From: an uncultured Clostridium sp.
Lineage (GTDB): Bacteria > Bacillota > Clostridia > Lachnospirales > Lachnospiraceae
DNA: 6,888 bases
NCBI GenBank assembly: GCA_900551225.1
Contig: URUZ01000339.1
Location: 1-6,888 of the forward strand
Reading direction: 5' to 3'
The notes below the pieces were generated by a model. That model was not told the DNA's origin, ran no database searches, and saw only the letters and a list, made by a program, of their open reading frames with translations. Every line of letters begins with the position of its first letter. Position 1 is the first letter of the stretch. This document shows, in pieces, positions 6,746-6,888 of this stretch. The position numbers and the translations under genes were made by a program.

Positions 6746-6888
6746 AGAGATTTTGATGATTCATTTCCGCCAACTGCCCTGAGGAATCCACCGGGTGCCG
6801 CCTGGTCCTACATTTAACGCACCATGTATTTCGCGGTATATATAGCCCCAATTCAGTCAGTGCAGCCCATGCGGCTCCTTCATTGGTA
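6746..6888. other. Downstream region without a confident gene
   Basis: After the glgB TAG there is no clear + strand coding region. A 6-bp stem including one G-T pair (ACCGGG 6790-6795 with CCTGGT 6801-6806, 5-nt loop) might end transcription, but it has no T tract. On the - strand one frame is open from the window edge to a TAG at 6725-6723, about 54 codons. It has a WCVKC motif but no recognisable family and could be chance. Confidence 0.3.

Overview
The window looks like chromosomal DNA from a fairly GC-rich Clostridia member, most likely a Lachnospiraceae gut anaerobe of the Enterocloster/Hungatella kind. This rests on three things: strong AGGAGG-type ribosome sites, the Firmicute flavour of the proteins, and high G/C at third codon positions. 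It is an inference from style, not a database match. All recognisable genes lie on the + strand, and I see no tRNA, rRNA, CRISPR array or insertion sequence.

Layout. Positions 1-1938 hold the 3' three quarters of a P2-type cation (Ca2+-like) ATPase gene whose 5' end lies outside the window. A 127-bp gap (1939-2065) follows, with a plausible promoter. Next come three closely spaced genes: a fumarylacetoacetate hydrolase (FAH) superfamily enzyme (2066-2962), methylglyoxal synthase mgsA (2995-3459) and glycogen branching enzyme glgB (3512-6745). The gaps between them are 32 and 52 bp, with no convincing terminator or internal promoter, so they could be one transcript. The last 143 bp contain no confident gene.

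Function. MgsA drains dihydroxyacetone phosphate to methylglyoxal and releases phosphate when sugar phosphates build up. GlgB branches glycogen, the main carbon store. The FAH-family protein probably cleaves or decarboxylates a small keto acid. A carbon-overflow theme (store as glycogen, or spill through methylglyoxal) would tie mgsA and glgB together, but this is inference from adjacency.

The standout feature is GlgB. Its N1, CBM48, GH13 and C-terminal beta domains are complete and end near residue 747, about where E. coli GlgB ends. The frame then continues for another 330 residues with no aromatic residue: a 40-residue Lys/Ala/Gly segment, about 17 hexapeptides of the type (P/S/T/A)AAAEK, and 17 decapeptides of the type LSTAKEEQKK. 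This histone-H1-like, lysine-rich tail on a central-metabolism enzyme, encoded by 18-bp and 30-bp tandem repeats, is the part most worth following up.
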